A stretch of DNA of 64,000 bases from Amia ocellicauda (GCF_036373705.1 NC_089856.1:12686001-12750000), one strand, 5' to 3'. Shown: positions 37,396 to 50,440, counted from the first letter of the stretch. Numbers and translations: made by a program. The notes: a model not told the origin generated them from the letters alone.

Positions 37396-37497
37396 GTAGG
37401 ATGTTTTTTTCTTGAGTCAAGGAGACAAAGAAACATGATTGATGTTTTAAACTCTTAGCCAGCTACCAAGTAGCCAAAATTCAACTGTTACTCTGTC

Positions 37498-37505
37498 ACT
37501 ACCTA
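37498..37505 (+). promoter_or_regulatory. miR-196 8-mer target site, hoxc8 3'UTR
   Basis: A second ACTACCTA in the same UTR, 712 bp after the first. Confidence 0.7.
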
Positions 37506-37812
37506 AATCAATGAAAATACGTTTTCTGTTTAAGAAGTACACTAATCAATTTTGTTGCTGCTTATTTTTATTCATCCCCCCCCCAACAACTTAAACTGCC
37601 TAGAAAACGCACACTTCTGTGCTAAATGTTACAAGTACTATATTTAGAATTATTTTATAATTATAATTATTATTTTATCGTGCTGATGGTATAGAGTAGA
37701 ACTAAATTGCACTGAATATAATCTCACGTATGTCCTTATATATATATTGTTGTTTGCAATATGCTCGTTTTGTTGGTGTTTCTTATTTTTAAGTGGGAAA
37801 AGTTGAGTGTTC

Positions 37813-37819
37813 ACTACCT
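37813..37819 (+). promoter_or_regulatory. miR-196 7-mer-m8 site, hoxc8 3'UTR
   Basis: ACTACCT (followed by G) matches miR-196 bases 2-8, about 90 bp before the poly(A) signal. Confidence 0.55.
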
Positions 37820-37909
37820 GAATGTTTAGAGGAAAAACACATTAAAAAATGTAAGATGACTTTTTCCTTCACCCGTCCTTTTTGTCATGTATTCGTGTTG
37901 CGCTGAGAA

Positions 37910-37935
37910 AATAAACTGATTTTAAACGAGGTTGT
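37910..37935 (+). terminator. hoxc8 polyadenylation signal
   Basis: AATAAA at 37910-37915 is followed within about 15-30 bp by a GT-rich element, the arrangement expected of a strong vertebrate poly(A) site. Confidence 0.65.
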
Positions 37936-38203
37936 GGCTGTGTCTGGCTCTGTCCCTATGGCCTCCACGTTGCGCTCGTTGTGTCAGGTTTGTGTCCATG
38001 TATGACGTCTCGGACTCCGGGAGCGCGCAGGCAGCTGGGAAGTGAATGTGGACTTCAGTTTGTCGACACTGTGGGGTAATGGAGGTTCAGTACATCTTCA
38101 TTAGTGGGGTTGTCACTGATGTCTCCTTCTCACTCCCGCTCTCCCCCAACTTCTCCTCTTTCGGTGTTCGCTTCATTGGGGTATTTAGAAAGTGAACACG
38201 TGT

Positions 38204-38204
<1 letters not shown>

Positions 38205-38253
<49 letters not shown>
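38205..38253. repeat. (GATA)n microsatellite
   Basis: About 12 GATA units. Confidence 0.95.
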
Positions 38254-38254
<1 letters not shown>

Positions 38255-38560
38255 CTCTTGCATCTCTATTGACAGCTACGTGATTCACACAACTTCAGAA
38301 ACGAGGAAGGACATGCTATTTCACAAACACACAACACCAAATTTACACACACAAGTGGAGTAACAATGCCAGCACTAGATGTGTAGTATCAAAGCGTATT
38401 TATTAAATCAATTAGAGACAGAGTGGCTGTGGACTCATACATCTGTATACTGTACACTGAAACGTACTGTTATTCAACGTGAGACATCACTTTTGTGTGA
38501 CAAAAAAAGACAAGACCGGTGTTGTGCCTGTTTCGAAAATAGAGTGTGTCTTCAATCACA

Positions 38561-38561
<1 letters not shown>

Positions 38562-38621
<60 letters not shown>
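38562..38621. repeat. (GT)n then (GA)n microsatellites
   Basis: About 13 GT units followed after a short spacer by 14 GA units. Confidence 0.93.
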
Positions 38622-38624
<3 letters not shown>

Positions 38625-40079
38625 ACGTAAAAGTAAATCGCTTCAATTCAGACATATAAAACTGTCATTGCATATTTACGAGGCGCACAGAACATTCAAA
38701 AAATGCGTAATGATTTTGCCACCCCTGACAATAGCCAGCTTTCCACACGGTCTGGAGACAGACACGCACCCTCGCCCTCAACCCAGATGTGCCTGGGCAG
38801 AAAACGAAGCAGGCTACCAAAGCTACAGAAAACCAACACACACACACACACATGCACCCCGTTGCATACATACAAGTACAAGACTTGAGGTTACAACACG
38901 ACCTAAATTGGGCACTACCCTGCCCCTCCCAAATCCGAGCATCTTCGATTACTAATCGATTACGTATTGCGGACTTACAGGCCAGTCTACCTCACCCGGC
39001 AGTGTCACACTGGAGCGAGTCCTTTATCACGATTAAATAAATGTCCAAAAACAAGGAGGGGGACATTTTTTTTCTCTCTTGGTTTGAACACGATACTCAT
39101 TTTTTTTCATGTAAAGAGAATTGTGAACAAGAATCAAAGTGGTATCTCCACAGGTGGGGAAATAATAATATTAATAAAGTCAAGGTTAATGGCTACGGAT
39201 TTCCTATTCAGGTTCGTTATTACCACCCCATCCTTTACCCTTTGGTACTGGTAACATTGGAATGAATCACTGGAAGTATGGATATCAAGCAAGGCTTTGC
39301 ACAGAAGAGTACAATGGCCCGTGGTGTCTCCCAACTCTTGGGCCCGTGATGAATCGCTCCTACAGGCCTATCTGTGTGTTAGTGCCCCAGTTGTTTATAT
39401 AGATGGCCGAGATAAGCGGTTCCAAGATTCTTCAAAAGTGCCCTTGATGCCGAGGCAAGGCCACGATGAAAGTTGTAGCTTTTGACAAATGAAACCGGAT
39501 ACGTATCTTAACACAAACACACCACGGGTTTGATTAATATATTGAGAGAAAATTAAGTGTTTTCTTCTTCTTTTTCTTCTTCGTTTCATTTTTAATCCCA
39601 GACTCCCTTTTTAAGAAGTACTTGCTGTTGGAGACGTGTTTTGGCATAAGTGCCAGGAAGTGGAGATCTCGTTATTTATTTGTTTTAATAGGGGTGGCAG
39701 TTTATAGGGGTCACTCGGGTGCGTTTAATGTGAGCATTAAACTACAGGAACGCAGTTGAGGCGAGTTAAATAGCCTACACTCTTGAATTGAAAAAAAAAA
39801 AGGTTTTATCGCAACGCAATTTCTGTCCGAACAACATCAACAACCAAAAACACGAATGTCTGTTTAGAAAGCATGCAGGAGGAAATCACAGTGACTCCTG
39901 TCATATGACATTTGTGTTTTGACATTACTGGCAAGAAGTGTGTGTCAAGGTGTGCATTGGTTGATGTTATGTTATGTTAACATGTATGCCAACCTAGTTT
40001 ATATTACAGCATATTAATTATACAATATTATGCAATATTTAGCCCTAGCCCTTTATTACTTCACACGTTACTAGTCCAC

Positions 40080-40350
40080 AGTCATATGCTAATTAAAGCA
40101 TTGGTCAGATACAATGCGTATGAATTTGTGCTCTGACGCAGGCTGTCTGATTTGTTAATTTGATTGTTTCATATTATCAGAAAGAAGAAATCGTCAAATA
40201 CTAATTTATTGACTGCACGTCCGCGACGAAGGCAATCGTGTTGTAAATCAAGTCTAATTAGAGTCTTATGAATTAGAGTATAATTTAATTATACGATTTG
40301 GTTTCCGCAGACAGTAAAGCATCGTGATGACCGTTATCTTATTGCAGCTC
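40080..40350. promoter_or_regulatory. Candidate conserved element, A+T core-rich
   Basis: A repeat-free block with many TAATTA/TAATTT and CTAATT homeodomain-type cores (CTAATTAAAG, TTAATTTGATTG, TCTAATTAGAG, ATTTAATTATAC), framed by G+C-richer stretches. Inferred from motif density. Confidence 0.3.
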
Positions 40351-41151
40351 GTTTCACTTAAGACAGTGTGGCGTCTTTTCTGTTATTTTTTCTTCTTCTG
40401 CAGACAACTGCCTTTGTACAGAACACGTGGGTACAGTTCGTGTCCCCCGGACTACACTGGAGATTCATTGAAATAGGATGGTGAAGAAGGTGCTGTGTGG
40501 AGTTCTTAATCACTTACAAATTTAACGAAAAGTACTTATACGTTTGTGTATGTAAATTTGAAGCATGTATAAGGCCAGGAGTAAATGTGCAAGCAATGGC
40601 ATCTTTCCACACTCTGTATACTGTGCCCTTTCAATCCGAATTAAGGGTAAAATCAGGCGTAGACTCTAATATAACGGTCGGGACTAAGTGATAACTGTCA
40701 GAGTGGGCCTCCGTGCTTTAAAAACAGATTCAAGTGTACATTTTCTAACTGATACGTTTTTTAATGTGGTGTTTGCATCATCAGAACATGCTCCAATAAA
40801 AAAGTGTGATTTTTTAAGTAGCTGGCTCTGATAAGTCTGGCCAACAAAAGTGAGTTGACAACGTTCATTTTCTTTCCCCATCCCCTCCGTCTGTCATTGC
40901 AAACCCCAAGGACAATGTTCACGTTTCCAACTGAAATTTTTGACATCTTGGATGTGATATAGGGCTAGACCCAATTAAAAAGTTGACCCAGCCGGGAATC
41001 GCAAACTAACTAGTTGTACCCTACCGCGTTGTCATTTATAAATACCTACATTAAAGCACGATAGCATACAGATTCAAAGTTTACAGGTCAAAGTTTTGAT
41101 GCGGTGTAGCCCATAATCTGAGATACGGTCACATGACAGATCGATAGATCG

Positions 41152-41198
41152 ATACATACATACATACATACATACATACATACATACATACATACATA
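41152..41198. repeat. (CATA)n microsatellite
   Basis: About 11 CATA units. Confidence 0.94.
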
Positions 41199-41269
41199 AA
41201 TTCATAATATCTAAAATAATTGAGAACTGTAGTTCAGTGTTTTAGTTTTGTTGTTCATGGGTTTACATC

Positions 41270-41650
41270 AACCCCCCGCTGTGGCGATTTCTATAGAGGT
41301 CGCTCAGTTGTTGCAGTCACACACCTAAAACACCGTAGCCCTTAAAAGGCCACAATTGTTGCCTCAGATTTCCAACCCATAATTCAGAGCGAAACAGATA
41401 TGAAACAGTGGACCTGCATGTCTGTGGGTGTTCGCGGCTCGGCCACATGATTTGCTCCTGTTTGAAATCCCTGTATCAAGACTTATGATCGCTCTTGGTG
41501 TATTAGAAAACGGACATCGTTTTTCATTGCAAAGCTCCAGCTTGGCTCTAGACGTTGACCAAGTGCAGTTTGCTCTGACAAGTCTTTCTTCCTGAAAGCT
41601 GTCAAAGTTTCTGTCAGAACCGTTGCTTAGTCGTCCATTTGGGTCACGAT
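41270..41650. promoter_or_regulatory. Candidate conserved element between hoxc8 and hoxc6
   Basis: About 380 bp of repeat-free, balanced sequence, longer than any other such block in the first half of this spacer. It contains CCATAATTCAG, CACATGATTTG, ACTTATGATCG and CTGTCAAAG-type TALE/Hox cores. Conservation has not been tested. Confidence 0.35.
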
Positions 41651-42318
41651 TGGTTCTCTATGGTTCTGCAAGCCAGAGAGAAGCCCAAATAGAACAACAC
41701 AGATTCTAACAATTAACATAAATTAAATAAATGCAGGAATTAATACAATCAAAGCAAAACAGAGGTGGATATACATCTCTGATATATATTCTGTATGTGT
41801 ATGCATTTTATTGTATTGTTAAATTGTATATTGTCGTTTTGCACGTCAAAATACATTATAGTATAGATCTAAGTGTGAATGAGTGTGCAGTGGTTGTCAT
41901 GATAAATGATCGGGGATTGGTATGAAATGTGTTTGCAAAATTGTTATCAAATGTTGCATTAGAAATTGTTCAGTTGAAACTTTTTTAACAGTGTTGTCGT
42001 TTTGTCGTTGATAATGATGACACATTGTATGTAGTAGAAGTAGTAGCCTAGTATATTCTCTGCAAATAATGATTCTAATATAATTGGTGTGAATTATGTA
42101 CGGTGTATTATATGAACATAGATACAAATGTATGCAGGCAATTACAACAGATTTTCATTTACTTGCACTGAATAAACGTTCATTTCCACCAATACATTCA
42201 CAAACAAAAGCTGCGAAACAAAACGTATAACTGAAATGCAATGTACTATCAAACGTTCTAATACTAATACTGCTAATAAGATTAATAGTAGTAACAGTGG
42301 TAATAATAATAACAGCAA

Positions 42319-42377
<59 letters not shown>
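42319..42377. repeat. (ATT)n microsatellite
   Basis: About 19 ATT units. Confidence 0.96.
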
Positions 42378-42378
<1 letters not shown>

Positions 42379-43320
42379 ATCAATTGTATTGAAATTTTAT
42401 TTTTCGTAATGTTATCTAAAGTAAATGAAAAGACTCAGATAACGAAATTCAACTCAATTGGTCTTTGCTCCATTAGATTCGAAAGCAGTTTACATCCAGA
42501 ACACATCAATATTATTATTTTTTATGTTTGTGAGAGGGCAACCAATATGTTTATTATGTAAGCAATTTACTGAACATCCCTTAACATTTATATGCTATAC
42601 AAAATATAATCAGACTTTTCCATATATTTCAAACATAAAAATACTGAAATTAAATGTTAATTAAAAAACTATTTTAAATTGCAGCATGGTGTTTATTATC
42701 TTAACACAATGTAAGTTTAAGAAAATCAAATAATCAGATTTTGTTCCTTACAGAACATAATTTCAATACGTTTATTGCACTTGCGGTAGGAGACATTAAT
42801 CAAATAATATTAAATGTGCTGAGATTATTATTTTGTTTTATCTCATAGTGCTTATTTGAAATTCTAATGTAAGAATGTATTTGTTAAGGTCAAGTGTTAC
42901 CTTTAATCTAATACATTTTTCTAATACATATCCCTGAAGTTCAGAAATAATTGTGTGTACAGAATAAGACAAGAATCCCAAAGAAAACCCAGATGCGACC
43001 ACTTGTTTATCTTTGAAAGAGATCCGTCTATGAGGGAGAACGGTACATAAAATATAACTAACAGAGACGCATAAAACAGCCATTTTGATCAATAATAACA
43101 AAAACAATTTTATTGAATCATTTAAAGCGACTCAAGGCAATGACTACAACTATATCTATTGTACGAAAAACTACAATTTGGGATAATTAATTTAATTCTT
43201 ACCTAACCCTTACTTATGAAAGTATAAGGGGACCCTGAATGTTATTGAATCTTAGCTGTTCTTGTGAGCCATAGAATTATATTTCTCTTACTTTATAAAT
43301 TAATTGCATTTTATTATTGT

Positions 43321-43321
<1 letters not shown>

Positions 43322-43413
<92 letters not shown>
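43322..43413. repeat. Compound (AGT)n(AAT)n microsatellite
   Basis: About 13 AGT units pass directly into about 17 AAT units. Confidence 0.96.
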
Positions 43414-43783
43414 GGTCTAATGCTGATATGTGGAAAGAAACATAGTTAAATTCCGCCGGACGTTTTGGGGTGACAGTTGTCCGAGTGCATTGTCTGTCCC
43501 GCTCCGTCTATTGTGCGTTATATTGCAGTTGTAGGAAGCGGACTCCACAATCAGGTTCTAAGTACCTGCAGTAAACTTTATTGCAGGTTTGTAAACCCGG
43601 CGGTGTCCTCGCATCCGGTCCGACTGATCTCTTTTATTGTACACTGGCTTCTCATGGCGCTACGGGGCACACTGTAACCTGTGAAGTCACTTGCTGCCGT
43701 CTGTGCATGCATGTATATATATTTGTATGTATGTCTCGGTGTTCTGTAGTTCTGTAGTCTGTCATACATGTGATTGTATTATT

Positions 43784-43819
43784 TATGTATGTATGTATGT
43801 ATGTATGTATGTATGTATG
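43784..43819. repeat. (ATGT)n microsatellite
   Basis: About nine TATG/ATGT units. Confidence 0.93.
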
Positions 43820-44855
43820 CATATGTGTATTTGTTTGTTTATTTATGCACTTATTAATTCATTCTTTCATTAATTCATTCATTCAATATATTCATCTGCC
43901 TTTGCTGTTGACTTGAATTTGCTATCTCCTCGTCCTTGCGCTTGGTGAGTGTTTAGCCCTTATATGGGATTGTTTCAATGTTTTTTGGATTTCATAAAAC
44001 CGGGGAAGAAATAAATTAACAGTCGATTGATGCAACAGTTCAAATGCAAAACGAGAAAGGACAAATCGGCTTGGTCTGTATATGTCATTGTATCTTGCAT
44101 CTACTTTGCATCTGTGTAATGCGACATTTTTGAACGTGGTCTAATTTCAACAGACAGGGATTATATAGACTACAGAAATGCAGTTTTTATTTTTGTTTTG
44201 TTTTGTTTTTTAATTGAGTTTTCTCTTCTAGTTTATTATGAAAACCATTCCAAACCAAAGTGACTCCAATGAGCATAAATACATAATACTATATATGTAA
44301 ATATAAAGAAATACTAAATAAATACTATATAAATAAATGATTATCTTATGAAGCATGTATTAAACAGTTTTTAAATGCATATTCCTACTGTATAATATAT
44401 TTGGCTTTATCTTCTTTCAAAACCAATTGCAAATTAAAGTATATGTATATGTAGAATATATTAACTTTAAAATAAATATATAGATACATGTGTATAGTAC
44501 CTACAGCATGTTTCTGTAAATGTATAGTTTAACATAAAGCTCAGGGTTACATTGTTTAATTATATTGCTTTAATACATCTTGTTTCATATCAAAAGACAA
44601 ACACTAAACTTTTCGAACAGGTACGATGCAGTTTATTCTGTTAAAATAATCCCTCAACGAGTGGTCACAAGAATTAACTTGTTTTATGACATCTGATTCC
44701 TCGTCTTTCTTATTGCGATTATTACATTTAAAAACAATAATGTTGTCCCTGTCTGAACAACACTGAATTATAAACATATGTATTGAGTGTACATGGTGCT
44801 GTTATATCCATATTTTACCATTATTATTGATAATGATAATAATGATAACAATCAT

Positions 44856-44939
<84 letters not shown>
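44856..44939. repeat. Compound (ATT)n(AGT)n microsatellite
   Basis: About 14 ATT units followed by about 14 AGT units. Confidence 0.96.
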
Positions 44940-45427
44940 TACACGTGTTTCTGATCGTGAGAATGTTATATTTTTCACATATTCGTGAAATGATCATTTT
45001 CGTACCTTTAGAATTGATAATTCTCCTCCTTTTTCTATAGTTCTATTTAGGTTATATTAAATAATTAATTTGCATTATATATACAGCTTCCAACTCTGGT
45101 CTAAGAAGGAAACATAAGAATCATGTCGGCTCACTTGTCACCTGTGACGGTTCATGTCAAATACGTATTTTTCCCACCGTTTGTATTCGTTTATCAATGT
45201 TTGTATTCAATGCTGGTAGAAATACTTAATATTTAAATAGCATTCTGGAATCATATGTTACTACGTTAACCATACACTGAAAGATTATTTATAATTCTCA
45301 AAATTCATCTTTTTATTGTTTTACAGACTAGTTTCAAATCCTTGTAACATTTGTAAACAAATATTTTTCACAATAGTTGTACTATTGCATTACCTGTATG
45401 TATTATGTGTTACTACATGCGATAATA

Positions 45428-45428
45428 C

Positions 45429-45500
<72 letters not shown>

Positions 45501-45547
45501 ATGAATGTTGACGGAATTGAATATACTGTTGAAATGCCCTTCAAACG

Positions 45548-45596
<49 letters not shown>

Positions 45597-45597
45597 T
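45428..45597. repeat. Inverted pair of (ATT)n and (AAT)n arrays
   Basis: An ATT array (45428-45497) and an AAT array (45549-45597) face each other across a 51-bp unique loop, so the two could pair as a long hairpin. Confidence 0.93.
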
Positions 45598-45778
45598 AGG
45601 GATGGGGGACAAAGGAAAAATCCCCAGAATCGAAACCCCACTATACAATTCTTATACCAATTTTAATATTGCTGGTACAAGTGTTAGAGTGCAGTTAAGA
45701 CATATACATACATACTATATAGACATAGATACTTTAAACTAAAATATATGCTGCATATAAAATACGTGCAAAAATCAT

Positions 45779-45779
45779 G

Positions 45780-45821
<42 letters not shown>
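45779..45821. repeat. (AT)n microsatellite
   Basis: About 21 AT units. Confidence 0.95.
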
Positions 45822-45826
<5 letters not shown>

Positions 45827-45960
45827 CTTATATACACACATATATGTATACGTATATGTACACATTAATAAGACACATTATTGTGTTAAATTTGTAAATT
45901 TAACACAAAGTTGTGTTGTCCTTCAACAAAAACAGAATGTATTAAACACATTAGATCTCA

Positions 45961-46111
<151 letters not shown>

Positions 46112-46594
46112 ACGATTCATCTTGACGTATAACAGGGCCCTGTTGTATTCTACACGGCGCTCGAGGTTGTTTGTGAAACATATACATTATTTTTGGCAGC
46201 ACTGGAAAACCTGACTTCGGGTCCTCTCCGCTGTCCCTGTGACTGGCCGGTATGGTGTTAGTGGACAGTGAACTGTTTTGTTGGCAGTAGGCGTTGTGAC
46301 GATGCCTTGTCTTGGCATAGTGAGTTCTGGCTTGAGCAGTGCAAGAAAATCTGAAAAATAAACTCAATATCTCTATAATGCAGAAAAAATACATATTTTG
46401 TAAAATAAAATCGAGTAACTTTTGAGAAGATTTTGCTGAAATAGTAATTATCACCAGTGCTACTCCAATACTGTTACTCCTCTTTCTCCCCCTCCTCCTC
46501 CTCCTACTAATATAATATATATATACAATTTGATTTAATAATAACAACAACAATAATAATAATACAATAACATATTATTTTAATTTTGAAAGAA

Positions 46595-46595
<1 letters not shown>

Positions 46596-46673
<78 letters not shown>
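46596..46673. repeat. Compound (ACT)n(AAT)n microsatellite
   Basis: About 13 ACT units pass directly into about 13 AAT units. Confidence 0.96.
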
Positions 46674-46674
<1 letters not shown>

Positions 46675-47461
46675 TTACAAATGGACGAATGGATTTCTTT
46701 TCACAATAAAATAAATGAAAAACAAGCAGTAGCAATTTGCAATTTTGTAAAATCAACCAATAGTTGATTACATGTATTATATTGATATAAAATTGTCCAA
46801 TTATATTTGAAATGTTGTATCAGAGGGCTGTGGTATCCCTGATAGAGCTGTATTCACTGTATTCACTGTATTCGCTGTATTGCTAGTTTAACGTGTGTGT
46901 TGAGTGGGAAGGCTGGCCTGTGAGGATTGCCTCGGCTTGGAGTTTTGATCAGAGTCCCCATTTGTTTGACACATGCAGATCAGCCCGGATGTGTCTGAGC
47001 GCTGAGCTGCCCAATAGAGTGCGGCTCGTCTCTTGTGCCATGCAGGTCCCTGTGATGCAATGTGTCCCGCACACTGAACCAGGAGGCTCCGTATAGCCCA
47101 TAGGCCCACCACACGCCTCTCCCCTCTCCAGACAGAAATTAGCTCCAACTCAGACAGATAGCCTAAATATACATATCTGATTAAAACTATAATCGATAGA
47201 GTTGTTGATTTTAATTGCAATTTCAGTCAGTCGGGGATCTTAGCTCATTTTATTTGAATCGTGATGTTAAAATATGAATTAGTTGATATTGAATGGGTTT
47301 TAAACCCAAGTTTAAAATGCCCTACTGGAATTGACACAATGCTAACAAATCAGCATTTTGCGCCTAGGTATTGGCTATACTGATTGGGTTGGTGTGTGTT
47401 GGGAGGAAGCGGATGGGGTGCGGTGGGGTGGGGTGGGGGGAGCTGTAGGCACACTGTGCAC

Positions 47462-47463
<2 letters not shown>

Positions 47464-47504
<41 letters not shown>
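47464..47504. repeat. (GA)n tract upstream of CpG-rich block
   Basis: About 20 GA units, about 60 bp upstream of the candidate distal promoter. Confidence 0.95.
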
Positions 47505-47506
<2 letters not shown>

Positions 47507-47559
47507 CAGAGGAAAGCGTAACGCATTCTTGGTTGTTTGGGGGAAATTTACAGCTAAGT

Positions 47560-47936
47560 AATAAAAGTTTACGACGGGCTCGGCGCCGGGATTGGCTGCC
47601 GCGCGTCACATGGCTCCTCTCCGTGAACGTGAACTTTATTGTGTTGTCTTTATCCCGGCTCGCCCGCTCTCCGCGCCGCAGCAGTCCGACGCAGTAGCAG
47701 CGACAGCGAGCTCGGCCAAAATTAGAATTAAAAGGAGAAAGAAAGAGAAAGAGATAAACTATTTTCTTTTTATTTTCGTGTTATGGGAGGGGGGTGTGTG
47801 GGGGGGATTCTTCTATTCCGTGGAATTGTAAGGGGTGGGTGTAGCTGTTGCCCCCCCCGGCCCCCCTCCTCCCGCGGCTTCACCACCCTTCTTTCTGGCT
47901 AACAGTGACTTTATGACAGTCGCCTCCCCTCTCTCC

Positions 47937-47990
<54 letters not shown>

Positions 47991-48231
47991 CCCCTAGAGG
48001 CGAAACAGCTGAGCTATTTTTTGTGTGTAGGGGATTGAGAGGGATCAGAGCAAACAGCGGGTTGTAAATACCTTGGCTTTTTTTATTTTCTTCTTCAACT
48101 CTCCGATCTTCGGCACGATAAGGGGGATGCTTTCTCGCTGTGGCGTTGCGCTGCCGTCGGCTTCACCCCCCAACCCGTCTCTTTTTTTGGACCTACAAAC
48201 TTGCGTCACACGACCAGTCGAAAGAACAGGG
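47560..48231 (+). promoter_or_regulatory. Candidate shared distal promoter and 5' non-coding exon (hoxc6/c5/c4)
   Basis: This is the most CpG-rich non-coding block in the window. It holds a TTTACGAC caudal-type motif (47568-47575), an ATTGG (CCAAT) box (47591-47595) and GCGCGTCACATGG, followed by G+C-rich sequence without a conserved reading frame. A strong splice donor AGGGGTAAGT ends it (GT at 48232-48233). In human, HOXC4, HOXC5 and HOXC6 share an upstream promoter and non-coding exon between HOXC8 and HOXC6, and Xenopus XlHbox1 uses a matching distal promoter (PRI). Position here, 9.6 kb after hoxc8 and about 14 kb before hoxc6, fits. The exon start and acceptor are not resolved. Confidence 0.5.
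47941..47988. repeat. (CT)n tract inside the CpG-rich block
   Basis: About 24 CT units. Together with the GA tract at 47464-47504 it brackets the candidate promoter. Confidence 0.95.
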
Positions 48232-48550
48232 GTAAGTTGCTAATTCAGCCCTTCTTATTGGCTTAAATGTTTATCTAATGGCCCGTATCCATGGGAGGTA
48301 GGCTAATGATGCAACGTTTCGTTCTCCTTTTCTCTTTTTTTCCCCCTCTCCCTCTACCGAGAAACAGAAGAGGAACGAGAAAAGCCGGCATGTTTAGCGC
48401 GGGTTCATGCCACGGTGTGATATTTTGCTCCCCACTGTTCTCGCCGTATTTTTACTGTATTTCCAGGTTTTTTTTTTTTTTACTTTTCTTCTTTTTGCTT
48501 TCTTCCTTTTTCTTCCTCTTCCACCACCTTAAACTGCACCCTCCCCGAAT

Positions 48551-48582
<32 letters not shown>

Positions 48583-48640
48583 GCATCTTCTCTCTCTTTT
48601 CTCTCTTTAATTGCGGTGTGGCTTTATGGTACAATTATGT
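48232..48640. other. Sequence downstream of the distal promoter
   Basis: Pyrimidine-rich sequence with a poly-T run (48469-48481) and a (CT)n array (48558-48583). No gene seen. Confidence 0.6.
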
Positions 48641-48860
48641 GCGTTATTCCGGGGTGGCTGGTCGCTGGAAGCACATGTCATGGCATTAATTAGTGGATTC
48701 CAGCAGGCAGGGTGTACGAGGCATCAGCCCGGCTTCAAAGGACTTTTATAGCGGGGCAGGGTCCGGCCGGGGTAAACAGGAAGAGCGCCTGAATGACTTC
48801 CATGGTGACCAATAAAACAGACCAACCCAGATAACAAGGGCATGGAATGGACGGAGCTTA
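48640..48860. promoter_or_regulatory. Candidate conserved element after the distal promoter
   Basis: Repeat-free, G+C-balanced block with GGCATTAATTAGTGG, CTTTTATAGC and CCAATAAAAC motifs (homeodomain and Cdx/Hox-type cores), about 400 bp past the donor site. Confidence 0.35.
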
Positions 48861-48904
48861 CGTATCACCTCATCTCCGTAGTGTCGAAAACACATACTTT
48901 CGGT

Positions 48905-48908
<4 letters not shown>

Positions 48909-48959
<51 letters not shown>
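48909..48959. repeat. (ATT)n microsatellite
   Basis: About 17 ATT units. Confidence 0.96.
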
Positions 48960-48960
<1 letters not shown>

Positions 48961-49668
48961 ATTGATCTTCATCATCGTCATCATCATTGTGTACTGTCCC
49001 TGTCATGGTTATTACTATAGTTATGTAATTATTTATTTATTTCAGCCGAAAATATACCAGTCAGCATGAACAACATAAATCAACCAAATAAATACATGCA
49101 CCGTGTTAACACTGTTGGTAGCTCTATGAAATCGTTATTTTATAGCAAACTCCTGCGGTTAATGCACTGCTTGTGGGCTCCTATTATTTGTAATATGCTC
49201 AGCGAGTAGAAGTAGTGGTGACTGGAGTTGTAAATGTTACAGCAGCAGTAACAGTGAGTGTAGTGGGGTGTGTTGCATTTCCCCCTTGCTTAATCGACCC
49301 TGCTGGTTTGGAAAAGGCTCGAAGCGAATGCCACTGACAGCCTGGTTGTCTCCTATTAGCGTGTCTCACTGGAAATGGTTGAATTTGCCCCACCAAATAA
49401 AAAAAAAGAAAGAAAAACGAAATCGAGCACTCACACGCCACCCTGACTCCAGCGAGGTGGAATGTGAAGTTCAATTTATAATCCCCTTTCTAAATATGAA
49501 GAATATTCAAAGATCGCTTTTAAGTGATTAAGTTAGACGCCAGGCCATCCGTCATATCACCAAAAGCAGGGCGAGAGATCTCTGTCTGGCGTTTGAAATA
49601 TAGCAGTGGAAGCTTTTAATAAGAATGCGCGGCCTGCAGGTTAGAACAGCAGCAACAATGACACCCAG

Positions 49669-49671
<3 letters not shown>

Positions 49672-49738
<67 letters not shown>
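49672..49738. repeat. (AT)n microsatellite
   Basis: About 32 AT units. Confidence 0.95.
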
Positions 49739-49740
<2 letters not shown>

Positions 49741-50377
49741 CCGGGTATGTGCGAGTGTATATATGTGCGTGTGTGTGTGTATGTGTGTGTTGTTCACTAC
49801 ACTCAATATATTATGTGATCGCCCTGGCTTATTGTAGAGGCCTAATTATCCTCTTCTTAATGACGTGTCATTCGTGTATATCAATTTATGTCATCGATCC
49901 TCAACGCCTTGAACGTGTGTACGTGTATGTGTGTGTGGTGTGTGTGAACTAAATGTGTACACATTACAAATAGAACAACAACAACTGAATACACATTACA
50001 TTACATACTTTTGCAAATGGAAAGAACACATGCCTTCTATTTATTAATATTTGTATCTACGCCACACCATGAACCACGTCTGTGTCATTATCCTGCACAG
50101 CATTATGTGTAAAATATCAGTGTAAGTCTCATCTCTTCAGAAGTCAAATATTAATAACAGCAAAAGCGGTGCATCTAATATAAAAACATTGCAACGTTGT
50201 CTGTGTATGGTTTATTTATTTAGTTAATTATTTAGATGATTTGTTCGACCTACTTGTTGAGACTCAATTAAATATATGTTTTCCAAAATTTAACAAGGAT
50301 AATCAAATGGCATTTTGTTTAAGTATTCATCATGGACAAATACATACACTTCTCATTGTTGAACATTTGTATACAGT

Positions 50378-50381
<4 letters not shown>

Positions 50382-50438
<57 letters not shown>
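50382..50438. repeat. (AT)n microsatellite
   Basis: About 28 AT units. Confidence 0.95.

Positions 50439-50440
<2 letters not shown>

Larger units (their letters stand above)
36185..37935 (+). other. hoxc8: hoxc8 3'UTR with four miR-196 seed matches
   Basis: The region runs from the stop to an AATAAA at 37910-37915, followed by a GT-rich downstream element (TTGTGGCTGTGTCTGG). It begins with a GA-rich tract (36220-36285) and contains two (ATT)n arrays and a G-run. Seed matches to miR-196 occur at 36786-36793 and 37498-37505 (8-mers ACTACCTA), 37244-37250 (7-mer CTACCTA) and 37813-37819 (7-mer ACTACCT). HOXC8 is an established miR-196 target. Confidence 0.75.
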
